Assembly (NCBI GenBank): GCA_948468385.1
Contig: CAOKHZ010000016.1
Location: forward strand, 1-64,000
Origin: an uncultured Faecalicatena sp.
GTDB taxonomy: Bacteria > Bacillota > Clostridia > Lachnospirales > Lachnospiraceae
DNA: 64,000 nt
Direction of reading: 5' to 3'
Part shown: piece by piece, positions 8,463 to 16,441 of the stretch
Numbering within the stretch: position 1 is the first letter of the stretch
How the letters are laid out: every line of letters begins with the position of its first letter
Notes under the pieces: model-generated
Seen by the model: only the letters and a program-made list of their open reading frames with translations
Databases searched by the model: none
What the model was told of the DNA's origin: nothing
Translations under genes and position numbers: made by a program

Positions 8463-9341
8463 ATGATGTTTTTACCTATTTTGGACTTGGTGGTGTTGGG
8501 AATCGGTTGCGTATTCCTTGGAATCTGGCTGTTGATTTTCATGCAATCAAAAAAATACGACAGTATTTTCCAGACGCTGGATGAAAAGGAATATCCATTA
8601 AAGGAGCTGTATTCCACCGGGTACGCGGTTCTGGAACTGCTTCATTACAATTACAAAAGCAAGTACGACCGAAAATTCCGTCAGGAGTTGGAAGTGCTTT
8701 ATGAAAAGAAATATGTGGAATTTTATTTGCGCGTGGCCTACGCGAGGGCGCTTACCTATGGAATGCTGATGTTTTTGTCCGGCTTCATTTTGTATGGCGT
8801 TTCGGGAGAAATCTTGTTGCTTCCGCTGGCGTGTCTCTACAGTGGCGTGGCGGTATACTATTTTCTGACATTGAGCGGGCAAAAAATCAAAAAACGCTCG
8901 GAGGAGCTTTTGAAGGATTTTTCCGAGGTGGTGTCCAAGCTGGCACTTTTAACCAATGCGGGAATGATATTGCGGGAGGCGTGGGAACTGATTGCCAAGG
9001 CAGGAGAAGGGACGTTTTATCAGGAAATGCGTTTGGCAATGGATGACATGCACAATGGAATTTCCGAGGTGGAGGCATACCGCAGATTCGGGATTCGCTG
9101 CATGGTGCCGGAAGTGAAGAAATTTTCTGCCACGCTGATTCAGGGCGCGGAAAAGGGAAACAAGGAATTGACGGCCATGCTGCAGGAGCAGAGCGCGGAA
9201 GTGTGGAATACAAGGAAGCAAAACGTCAGGAGAGAGGGCGAAAAAGCGGCGAGCAAGCTGATGCTGCCCATCTTCATGATGTTTATCGGGATATTGATCA
9301 TGGTGATTGTTCCCATATTCGCAAATTTAGGCGGAGTCTAA
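8463..9341 (+). CDS. TadC-like inner-membrane platform protein (T2SSF domain)
   Basis: A 292-residue second T2SSF-family protein, partner of the TadB-like protein. An N-terminal membrane segment (LDLVVLGIGCVFLGIWLLIF) is followed by two central hydrophobic stretches, a cytoplasmic domain with FSEVVSKLALLTNAGM, and a C-terminal membrane helix ending PIFANLGGV. A start at 8454 is also possible, but GAGGGAG at 8446-8452 fits 8463 better. The large kinase gene separates it from tadB, so kinase and platform genes are interleaved. A 94-base spacer before it holds only a small TGAGTC/GACTCA hairpin (8389-8407). Confidence 0.85.
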   Translation: MMFLPILDLVVLGIGCVFLGIWLLIFMQSKKYDSIFQTLDEKEYPLKELYSTGYAVLELLHYNYKSKYDRKFRQELEVLYEKKYVEFYLRVAYARALTYGMLMFLSGFILYGVSGEILLLPLACLYSGVAVYYFLTLSGQKIKKRSEELLKDFSEVVSKLALLTNAGMILREAWELIAKAGEGTFYQEMRLAMDDMHNGISEVEAYRRFGIRCMVPEVKKFSATLIQGAEKGNKELTAMLQEQSAEVWNTRKQNVRREGEKAASKLMLPIFMMFIGILIMVIVPIFANLGGV

Positions 9342-9408
9342 CTGCGGAATGCAGATTAGATAAAAAGGGCGTCCCTGTGGGCGCGACAAAAAAAGAAGGA
9401 GGATGAAA

Positions 9409-9645
9409 ATGATGGACAAGGTAGATGCAATGTTACTGCGCCTCGTGGTGCAGGCGAAGATGTTCGCATGGAGCCTCGTGTATGATGAGGAAGGGGATGT
9501 GAACATCGTGAGCATGGTGGTGCTGATCGGAGTGGCGGTGCTGCTGGCGATGCTGTTTAAAGAACAGATTGGCAACTTGTTAAAAACCATGTTGGATACA
9601 ATTACAGGCCAGGCAAACAGGGCGGTAACGGAAGGGGTAAATTAA
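9409..9645 (+). CDS. Flp-type major pilin (Flp1-like)
   Basis: A 78-residue small protein with one strongly hydrophobic helix (residues about 31-47, IVSMVVLIGVAVLLAMLF), short charged ends and the position of the pilin gene between tadC and tadE. It fits the Flp1-like pilins of Clostridia. Start 9409 or 9412 is chosen because AAGGAGG lies at 9397-9402, too close for an ATG at 9403. The likely processing region is EEG^DVNIVS near residue 29. The glutamate at +5 expected in canonical Flp and type IV pilins is absent (Val instead). It should be the main fibre subunit, cleaved by the prepilin peptidase encoded downstream. A long hairpin follows the stop codon. Confidence 0.72.
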   Translation: MMDKVDAMLLRLVVQAKMFAWSLVYDEEGDVNIVSMVVLIGVAVLLAMLFKEQIGNLLKTMLDTITGQANRAVTEGVN

Positions 9646-9654
9646 TATGCGAAT

Positions 9655-9768
9655 GGGGCGTTGCATCTTTTTATTTGCGTCTAAATGCCACATTTATATT
9701 TAAGTGGAGAAGATGACAGGGTTACGGAATGAGATAAAAAGGTGCAATCGCCCCGAAATCCTTTGGGG
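9655..9768 (+). promoter_or_regulatory. Long-range RNA hairpin after the pilin gene, with an alternative fold
   Basis: The arm at 9655-9674 (GGGGCGTTGCATCTTTTTAT) pairs with 9734-9754 along its whole length, with one bulge and one G-U type pair, enclosing about 59 bases that contain a small CCAC/GTGG hairpin. The CCCC at 9751-9754 can alternatively pair with GGGG at 9765-9768 (CCCC-AAA/TTT-GGGG with one bulged G). The two folds are mutually exclusive. It lies between the pilin stop and the TadE-like gene, with no T-tract after the large stem. A likely role is protecting the pilin mRNA end or tuning read-through; this is inference. Confidence 0.55.
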
Positions 9769-9801
9769 AAAAGAAAAATAGAATCTGCGAGAGGAAGATA
9801 A

Positions 9802-10422
9802 ATGAGAACTCTATGGAAGGAAAACAAAGGCTCTTTGATTATTGAGGCAACCTACGTGTTTCCAATCATGTTTTTTGTTTTACTTTTTTTGATATATATG
9901 GGTAACATGTTTTACATGCGTTCGCAGGTGGATTCTATCGTAACGCGGGCGGCGGTGAAGGCGGCGGCCTATCAGGCGGATCCGCAGCTTAAGACCATCA
10001 TGGAACAAGGCTCCGTGCCGGGACAGATGAATGACATTCAGCCGTATCATAGTTTGTTTGGGACATCGGCTTCAGCTAATGCGGTGCGAAACGAGATGGT
10101 AGAGCAGCTTAATACTTTGGGAACGGGATTTTTTGCCGGGATGGGGCTACGTGACATCGTGATTGACGAATTCCAGTATAACGGTTCCTTGGTCGCCAGT
10201 ACGTTTTCCGTGAAGGTGACGTATCGTATTCGATTTCCCATCCGTTTTCTGGGAGATAATTCGCCGGTGATTTTGCAGATTCGTTCGCAGGCCACGGTGC
10301 CGGTGACGGACACGCCGGAATTTATACAAAACGTGGATATGGCGATGGATTTTGCGGATTCCACGGGAGTGACGGATAAAGTGAAAGACTTTGCGTCAAA
10401 GGTGGGAGAATTTTTCAAGTGA
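9802..10422 (+). CDS. TadE-like pseudopilin
   Basis: A 206-residue protein with the TadE layout: short basic N-terminus, processing-type motif G10-SLIIE15 (glutamate at +5), one hydrophobic helix (about 16-36) and an extracellular domain with beta-strand-rich sequence. TadE pseudopilins are processed by the prepilin peptidase and are needed for fibre assembly in other Tad systems. The ribosome site is GAGGAAG. It follows the pilin after a 156-base spacer holding a long hairpin. Confidence 0.85.
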   Translation: MRTLWKENKGSLIIEATYVFPIMFFVLLFLIYMGNMFYMRSQVDSIVTRAAVKAAAYQADPQLKTIMEQGSVPGQMNDIQPYHSLFGTSASANAVRNEMVEQLNTLGTGFFAGMGLRDIVIDEFQYNGSLVASTFSVKVTYRIRFPIRFLGDNSPVILQIRSQATVPVTDTPEFIQNVDMAMDFADSTGVTDKVKDFASKVGEFFK

Positions 10423-10448
10423 AAGTGTAGGGCAGGGGGACGAAAGAC

Positions 10449-13400
10449 ATGATGCGGATGTTTCGTAAAAAAGACGGGGCGGTGACGGTTTTTTTGACCA
10501 TCATTCTGGTGCCGATTATCGTAATTAGCTGTTTGTTCGTGGACGCGAGCCGGATTCGGCTGGCGCAGTCGGTCGTGTCATCGGCCGGAGATTTGACACT
10601 GAACACGGTGCTGACGCAATATGACCCGATATTAAATGATTATTATGGAATGCTTGCATCGTGTCAGGATATAGAGGATTTTTTGGAAAAAGCGGACGAG
10701 TACTTCATGGCATGCGTTACCTCACAAGGCGTGGAACATTCGGACGCGAGGAAATATGTGGATCAAATAAATGGCATGATAAATGGAAATGGCGGCGAAA
10801 TCGTTGACCTCTTGCAGATTGGCGAGGCGGACGGGGGAGAGTTTACGGTGGCACCAGTGAAAAATGGCACATTGGCCAATCCGGCGTTGGTAAAGAAAGA
10901 GATTGTCGAGTTTATGAAATACCGGGCGCCGATTGACGCGGTAGGGGAACTTTTGGAAAGGATGCGCAAGGCGGCGAAGAATTTGGAGGGGACAAAGGAC
11001 GACGCGGATTTGACGGAAAAAAAGAAGAACTATTATGAGGCCGAGGGCGAGGTATGTAAAAAGGCGTTGGAAGTATATAAAGAATTGAAAGAGTATAATA
11101 ACCTGAATATTGACGCGAACGCGGTGGCATCGATGAAGCAGACGCTTCAAGACACGGAAAACCACTATAGGCAATGCCATGAAAAAATGGTGAAGGACCT
11201 TTTTAACACGGAAGGGATGGGGAAGTTCCAGGCGGGAAATATCAACGTGAATTATCAGGCGACGGCGAGTGAAGTGAGAAAGGATCAGGTGGATATTTAT
11301 ATAGATACGACATCGCAGTATATCAGTGAATTTGTGACAAGGGCAAATAGCCTGGACAGTTTGTACCAGAATACCCAATTACTACCGACATATAATTCGG
11401 GCACTGTGTATGATATCCAGTTTTGGCGGGTGTGGGATAGAAATCTACGTTCGAATCGTTCCACCTATGACCAATATGTTTCAAGCGCCAACAAGTTGAT
11501 TCAACGAATGGCAAGGCTTACGAAGGCGATGGAAGAAGAGCTTTCGGAGGAGGAAAAAAACGAAACCTACGCGCTGACATGGAGAAGCGGAGTTGATAGT
11601 GACGGGACGAAAACACGGCAGGAACATTATGAAAGCTTGAAGAAGCAATATGATGAATTGTGCAAGAATTATTTGAAGAATTCAAATAGTGCCTACCAAA
11701 AAATAACGAATTTAATGACCCGCTTATCAAACGATTATATAGGAAGCATAGATTCAAGTGAGACAAACGCGAAGATTCAGTCGATTTACAGTACGTTTAA
11801 CGAGTATTATTCGAAATTTGACAACGCGATTAAGTACCTTGATAATGCGATTAAGAAAACGGAAGAATTGATGAAATTGGTGAACAAATATCAATCATCG
11901 TTTGAGCAATGGAATTCGGCGGCTACGAACTATAGCACGGACTTGGCCAAGGAAGATAGGGACGCGATTGCGGAATTGGACAAGGAGGTCAAGGAAAACG
12001 TGACGGCACAGTCCGTGGACGAATTGCTCCAGCGGCTGAAAAACATGAAGAGCCTGATGGAAAGCCTGAAAGCGATGGTGGACGGGTACAAGTACAATAA
12101 CACCCGCGTCAGGGATATTGACAATTATCAGACGTTTAAAAACAAGTCGGGCGTGGACGCGAGCCAAATTACGTATGATAGGAACGCGTTGAACAACTAT
12201 GCAAGTTCTAGTTTTAAGTTCAGTGGCCCGGCGAATGCGGGAAACATCCAGATAACGAATCAAAACAATCCGTCATTGGAGGTGAACAGCCCGAAGCTGT
12301 ATAAGTGGATGGTGGATAAATTCAAGGATGCCGATGATAACGAGATAAAGAAGCAGGAGAATAAGAAGAAAGACGAGGAAAAGAAATACAAAGACGAGAT
12401 AGACCAAAAGGATGTCGGGAAAGGGAATCCGAACAGTAGCAACGAGATTACGGGCGACAACCTTCCGTCCGCGCAGTATGGAAAAGACCTTGCGGATGGT
12501 ATCATCACGACGGACGTGTCGAAAATATCCGAGAAAGTGGCGAACCTATTTTCCAATTTTGGGGCGAACGTGGGGCAGAGTGCGGTGGATTTGCGGGACG
12601 ACTTGTATGCGCTCGACTACATTACCCACATGTTTAGTTATGACACGTTTGAATATGAGGGAAAATACCAGCTTTGTAACGGTGATGTCACGCTGGAAAA
12701 TTATGTGCAGAAATATGCCTCCGTGGAGGAAAAGTGGAACAGCGAGAAATTGACGGACACGTACAATAAAAGCCTGATGAACAAGCTGATTAACACGGAC
12801 AATAACTTTTCTTATGGAAACGAAGTGGAATACATACTGTATGGAAAGAGCAATAAGGAAAACAAGCAGTCAGCCTACGGAACAATATTTGCCATCCGCT
12901 ATGCCCTGGATTTGCTTCCCGTATCCCAACGGTATTGGAAGGCAAGTGAAAAATATCCGGAAAGTGTGGTATTGGATGGGATAGCGGATACCGTACAAAC
13001 GGTGTCGCACGGGATTATTCCCAAACCGTTGTTTAAGTTGGTGGTCATACTGGGACTTACCGCGATGGAGGCGGCAAGGGACGTCCGGTATCTGAAATGC
13101 GGAATGCCGATTGAATTGACCAAGAAGCCGGACGATTTGGAATGCACGTTCTCGACGGACGGTGCCGATGAGACGACGAAAAATAAAAGCAAATCGGCCT
13201 CCGCGATGTTTTATAGCGACTATATCAAGATTTTGTTGTTTTTGAAATTGCTTGGCAGTGAGGAATACAACGTATATGCCAGGGTGGCCGACGTGATACA
13301 AGTCAACATGAACAAAGTGACCGGGAAATCATTTTCCATGAATAAGTCGGTCGTATATTTCCAGGGGACGGCGACGTTGGAAGTCGCCCCGTTGATGCTG

Positions 13401-13490
13401 GATTTGCCAATCGCGACGAATTACGGTGTGGACGCGCCGGAGGGCGGCGACTGGAACCAGATTCAATACAAGTCGATTCGGGGATATTGA
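10449..13490 (+). CDS. Large TadG-like membrane-anchored protein (DUF5702-like)
   Basis: A 1013-residue protein starting with a basic stretch and the hydrophobic segment AVTVFLTIILVPIIVISCLF (residues 11-30), followed by DASRIRLAQSVVSSAGDL, the typical entry of TadE/TadG-like proteins. The long extracellular part is rich in Asn, Lys, Asp and Tyr, with coiled-coil-like stretches at about 180-260 and 330-560 and a very charged Lys/Asp/Glu segment near 620-660. It resembles proteins annotated DUF5702 beside Tad genes of Clostridia; that is recalled, not searched. It may be a pilus tip, surface base or adhesin component. The upstream TadE-like gene ends 26 bases before it. Confidence 0.75.
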   Translation: MMRMFRKKDGAVTVFLTIILVPIIVISCLFVDASRIRLAQSVVSSAGDLTLNTVLTQYDPILNDYYGMLASCQDIEDFLEKADEYFMACVTSQGVEHSDARKYVDQINGMINGNGGEIVDLLQIGEADGGEFTVAPVKNGTLANPALVKKEIVEFMKYRAPIDAVGELLERMRKAAKNLEGTKDDADLTEKKKNYYEAEGEVCKKALEVYKELKEYNNLNIDANAVASMKQTLQDTENHYRQCHEKMVKDLFNTEGMGKFQAGNINVNYQATASEVRKDQVDIYIDTTSQYISEFVTRANSLDSLYQNTQLLPTYNSGTVYDIQFWRVWDRNLRSNRSTYDQYVSSANKLIQRMARLTKAMEEELSEEEKNETYALTWRSGVDSDGTKTRQEHYESLKKQYDELCKNYLKNSNSAYQKITNLMTRLSNDYIGSIDSSETNAKIQSIYSTFNEYYSKFDNAIKYLDNAIKKTEELMKLVNKYQSSFEQWNSAATNYSTDLAKEDRDAIAELDKEVKENVTAQSVDELLQRLKNMKSLMESLKAMVDGYKYNNTRVRDIDNYQTFKNKSGVDASQITYDRNALNNYASSSFKFSGPANAGNIQITNQNNPSLEVNSPKLYKWMVDKFKDADDNEIKKQENKKKDEEKKYKDEIDQKDVGKGNPNSSNEITGDNLPSAQYGKDLADGIITTDVSKISEKVANLFSNFGANVGQSAVDLRDDLYALDYITHMFSYDTFEYEGKYQLCNGDVTLENYVQKYASVEEKWNSEKLTDTYNKSLMNKLINTDNNFSYGNEVEYILYGKSNKENKQSAYGTIFAIRYALDLLPVSQRYWKASEKYPESVVLDGIADTVQTVSHGIIPKPLFKLVVILGLTAMEAARDVRYLKCGMPIELTKKPDDLECTFSTDGADETTKNKSKSASAMFYSDYIKILLFLKLLGSEEYNVYARVADVIQVNMNKVTGKSFSMNKSVVYFQGTATLEVAPLMLDLPIATNYGVDAPEGGDWNQIQYKSIRGY

Positions 13491-13594
13491 CCAGCACGAA
13501 TGGTGTGAAGATGGAATGAGGAGGATGGAAAGCAAAAAAGCGTCGGCGGGCGCGGCGGCGCGAAGCGGCGAACGAAATGGCAGGAGGAAGTCGG

Positions 13595-14641
13595 ATGAAA
13601 AGGAAGAGGCAGGAAGGGGCGGTCGTAATCGAGGCGACGATTTCGCTGACGACGGTGATGTTTTTAATCGTTACGATATTGTCCATCGTCAACATTTGCC
13701 TGGTGCAGGCAAAAATCAGCACGCTGACGCATGGCATTGCCAAGGACATTTCCAATTACACCTATATTTATACCCTGATGGGACTGAACCAAAAGGAGGC
13801 GGCGATTTCGGCAAAGGCGGATTATAGCCGAAGGACGCTAGACACGGCGGGCAAATTGCCAGGTGAATTCACGGAGGGCAGCACGGAAGTATATGGGAAG
13901 ATTGCGGAATTGTCAAAGACGGTGATGGACACGGAGTTTTGGGAGAGTTCCCTATATTTGGTGGCACAAGGCGGGCTCGATACGGTAAAGGGCGATGTCG
14001 TGGATGACTTGTGCAAGCTGGCGGCGAGGAAACGGCTTGCAAGTATGGGAACGGACGCGGACGCGTACCTTCGTCATCTGGGAATTGAGAGCGGAGTTGA
14101 GGGGTTGAATTTTGAACATTCCGAAGTTTGCTCGGGCGGCGGTGATGACATTAAAATTATTGTGGTGTACGAGGTGCATTTGCTAAAGCTTTTGGGAGTG
14201 GATTTTGATTTCCGATTTGAGCAGTGCGCTTACACGAAGACCTGGTGTGCGAGAAGCGGGGACGATAGGCGGGACGTTGGCGGGAAAAAAGAAAGCTCGG
14301 AAAAGGAAGAAGCAGAAATAGAAGGCTCTGGCGAACCGGTTGCGGGATTGGACAGAATGCAGGAGCCAGGATATGGAGGGCGATGCGAAAGAGGATTCGA
14401 TGTGACATATGGGCTTAAGAAGAGGAGTGTTGTGGGGAATGGCAGTGAACGTGATACGGTATGCGACGATTGTCGTGGCGGTTTTGGTTTGTGCCGTGGA
14501 GTACCGATTTATGAAGGAAATAAAAGACGTGCCAAAGCCGGAGACGAAGTGGGAGAAAATGTATTTTCAATGCATGCCGTTTGCCCTCCTGCTTCTTTCG
14601 CTGTACTTGATAGTGAGAACGGATGCGGCGCATGTGTTTGA
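13595..14641 (+). CDS. Second TadE-like pseudopilin with an unusual C-terminal extension
   Basis: A 348-residue protein; the start at 13595 is chosen because AGGAGG (13582-13587) fits it better than the ATG at 13577. It begins MKRKRQ and has the processing-type motif G8-AVVIE13, followed by a hydrophobic helix (about 14-38). The recognisable domain ends near KTWCARSG (about residue 220). The remaining ~125 residues are charged, then Cys/Gly-rich, and from 14439 they are read out of frame over the prepilin peptidase gene. That tail looks non-native, so the original stop may have been lost by mutation or frameshift. Role: minor pseudopilin of the Tad machine. Confidence 0.78.
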   Translation: MKRKRQEGAVVIEATISLTTVMFLIVTILSIVNICLVQAKISTLTHGIAKDISNYTYIYTLMGLNQKEAAISAKADYSRRTLDTAGKLPGEFTEGSTEVYGKIAELSKTVMDTEFWESSLYLVAQGGLDTVKGDVVDDLCKLAARKRLASMGTDADAYLRHLGIESGVEGLNFEHSEVCSGGGDDIKIIVVYEVHLLKLLGVDFDFRFEQCAYTKTWCARSGDDRRDVGGKKESSEKEEAEIEGSGEPVAGLDRMQEPGYGGRCERGFDVTYGLKKRSVVGNGSERDTVCDDCRGGFGLCRGVPIYEGNKRRAKAGDEVGENVFSMHAVCPPASFAVLDSENGCGACV

Positions 14642-15089
14642 TTGTTGGAAGCTCGTGGCGGTGGCGGCATTGCTCTGGCCGGTCGCCTTCATTGACTGGA
14701 AGACGAACACGATTCCCAATGAATGGATTTTACAAGGAATTGCCTTGCGGGGAATGATTTGGATTTGCGAATTATTGTACCAGCCTGCGGATGCGGCGGC
14801 ACGTATCGTGGCGGACTTGTTGGGATGTGTCATTTTGTTGTGCGTGTGCATCATGTTAAGGTTTTTCTCGCGGAACGGGCTGGGAATGGGGGACGTGAAA
14901 CTGCTTTCCATACTGCCATTGTTTTTCGGGATGATAAATGGATTTACGGCGGTCATTTATTCGCTGCTCGTGGTGTTTGTCCAATCCTGCTATTTTCTGA
15001 TTACGAAGAAAAAAGGGAAAAAGGACGTGATACCGATGTGCCCATCGATTCTAGTGGGGTGCGTGATTACAATTTTATTGAAAGGATAA
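14439..15089 (+). CDS. A24-family prepilin peptidase (TadV/CpaA-like)
   Basis: A 216-residue polytopic aspartic protease that cleaves the leader of the pilin and TadE-like proteins. The two active-site regions are visible: FIDWKTNTIPN (first Asp) and GMGDVKL (second Asp in the GxGD motif). Five to six hydrophobic segments surround them. The N-methyltransferase domain of large PilD proteins is absent, as in other Tad peptidases. An in-frame ATG exists at 14409, but AGAGGAG at 14421-14427 favours 14439. The gene overlaps the upstream ORF by about 200 bases in another frame. Confidence 0.88.
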   Translation: MAVNVIRYATIVVAVLVCAVEYRFMKEIKDVPKPETKWEKMYFQCMPFALLLLSLYLIVRTDAAHVFDCWKLVAVAALLWPVAFIDWKTNTIPNEWILQGIALRGMIWICELLYQPADAAARIVADLLGCVILLCVCIMLRFFSRNGLGMGDVKLLSILPLFFGMINGFTAVIYSLLVVFVQSCYFLITKKKGKKDVIPMCPSILVGCVITILLKG

Positions 15090-15093
15090 TGAC

Positions 15094-16410
15094 ATGAAAA
15101 ATTACAAGAACGCGGTGGCAATCGCGATGGTGGCTTTGATGGTGTTTAGCGTTTATTCTACGGTGGCAAATGCAAACAGCCAGGAGGCGGAATATGAGGA
15201 ATACCTTGCAATTGCACGGGAAAAGGCCGAGTTGGAAATCATCGAGGACGCGGCCATCAATTACCGCAAGGCGTTGGACATGAAGGACACGGTGGACGTA
15301 AATATCGAGATTGGGCAGATGTACGTGGACAACGGATGGCTGAGCGAGGCCATTTCGTGGGGCGAGGACGTGGTGGAAAAGTACCCGAAGGAGCCTACGG
15401 CGTATGAATTTTTGCTACAACAATATATTAGCGCGGAGCATTATGACAAATGTTTCGTGTTGCGTGACCAGGCCGAGGGACGGGAGGCGGTGAATGCCGG
15501 ATTTGAAGAACTGATGGCGCAAATTGAATATGTGTTTGAATTGGAATACTCCACTTATGACGAGGTTGGCGTGTTTGGCAATGGATATTGCGCCGTCCTG
15601 GACGAGGATAGGTGGGGCTATTGTGATTTATATGGGGATGAGGAAATCAAGCCGAAATTCTTGTGGGCGGGAGCGTTCACTACGGATGAGGTGGCTCCGG
15701 TGCAGGATGAAAATGGTGATTTCTATTATATTTCGACATCGGGAAATAAGAAAATAGCAATTCAAAATCTAGAAAAATGCATGGATTTAGGCGTATCCAT
15801 CAACCAGGTTTTACCTGCCGGGGATGATGGAAAATATGCGTATTATAACCAGAAATTTGAGAAAGTATTTGACGGGGAATTTTCTTATGCGACGGCCATG
15901 AATGGCAACGTGGCGGCGGTCGAGGTGGATGGAAAATGGGATTTGATCGGAGCCAATGGAGAAATGCTCACGGAGACGGGATATGACGGCGTGATTTGGG
16001 ATGAGAAGGGCATCGTGTTCCGCAATGACCGGGTGTTCGTGGAAAAGGACGATCAAATTATCATGACTGACAAGGAAGGAAACCAGATTGGCGGACAAAC
16101 GTATGATGACGCGGAATTATTTTTGCAGGCCGACGGATATGCGGCGGTTGAAGTTGACGGAAAATGGGGATTCGTGGATAAGGAAGGGGAGATGGTGATA
16201 GAGCCGCAGTACGAAGCGGAGAGGTCGTTTTGCAATCAGTATGCGGCCGTGAAAAAGGGCGGTTCTTGGGGATTTATCAACGCTGCCGGGGAGCCGATTA
16301 TTGAGTTCGCGTTCGAGGACGCAAAGGACTTTAACGAGCGCGGATGCGTGTTCGTAAAAATGAATGGAAAATGGCGGATTTTGAAATTGATGAAGATGAA
16401 TTATAAATAG
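15094..16410 (+). CDS. Exported WG-repeat protein
   Basis: A 438-residue protein with a signal peptide or N-terminal anchor (residues 1-27, ending TVANA), a helical TPR-like part (about 30-140) and then WG repeats: WGYCDLYGDEEIKPKF, KWDLIGANGEML, KWGFVDKEGEMVIEPQY and SWGFINAAGEPIIEF. WG repeats form beta-rich domains often found in surface proteins of Clostridia, with no fixed biochemical role. It starts four bases after the prepilin peptidase stop, so it is probably co-translated and part of the Tad operon. A pilus-associated or sensor role is inferred. A larger WG-repeat gene occurs at 25384. Confidence 0.8.
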   Translation: MKNYKNAVAIAMVALMVFSVYSTVANANSQEAEYEEYLAIAREKAELEIIEDAAINYRKALDMKDTVDVNIEIGQMYVDNGWLSEAISWGEDVVEKYPKEPTAYEFLLQQYISAEHYDKCFVLRDQAEGREAVNAGFEELMAQIEYVFELEYSTYDEVGVFGNGYCAVLDEDRWGYCDLYGDEEIKPKFLWAGAFTTDEVAPVQDENGDFYYISTSGNKKIAIQNLEKCMDLGVSINQVLPAGDDGKYAYYNQKFEKVFDGEFSYATAMNGNVAAVEVDGKWDLIGANGEMLTETGYDGVIWDEKGIVFRNDRVFVEKDDQIIMTDKEGNQIGGQTYDDAELFLQADGYAAVEVDGKWGFVDKEGEMVIEPQYEAERSFCNQYAAVKKGGSWGFINAAGEPIIEFAFEDAKDFNERGCVFVKMNGKWRILKLMKMNYK

Positions 16411-16441
16411 GAAATGAATGCAAAGAGGAGGATGTCGAGAA

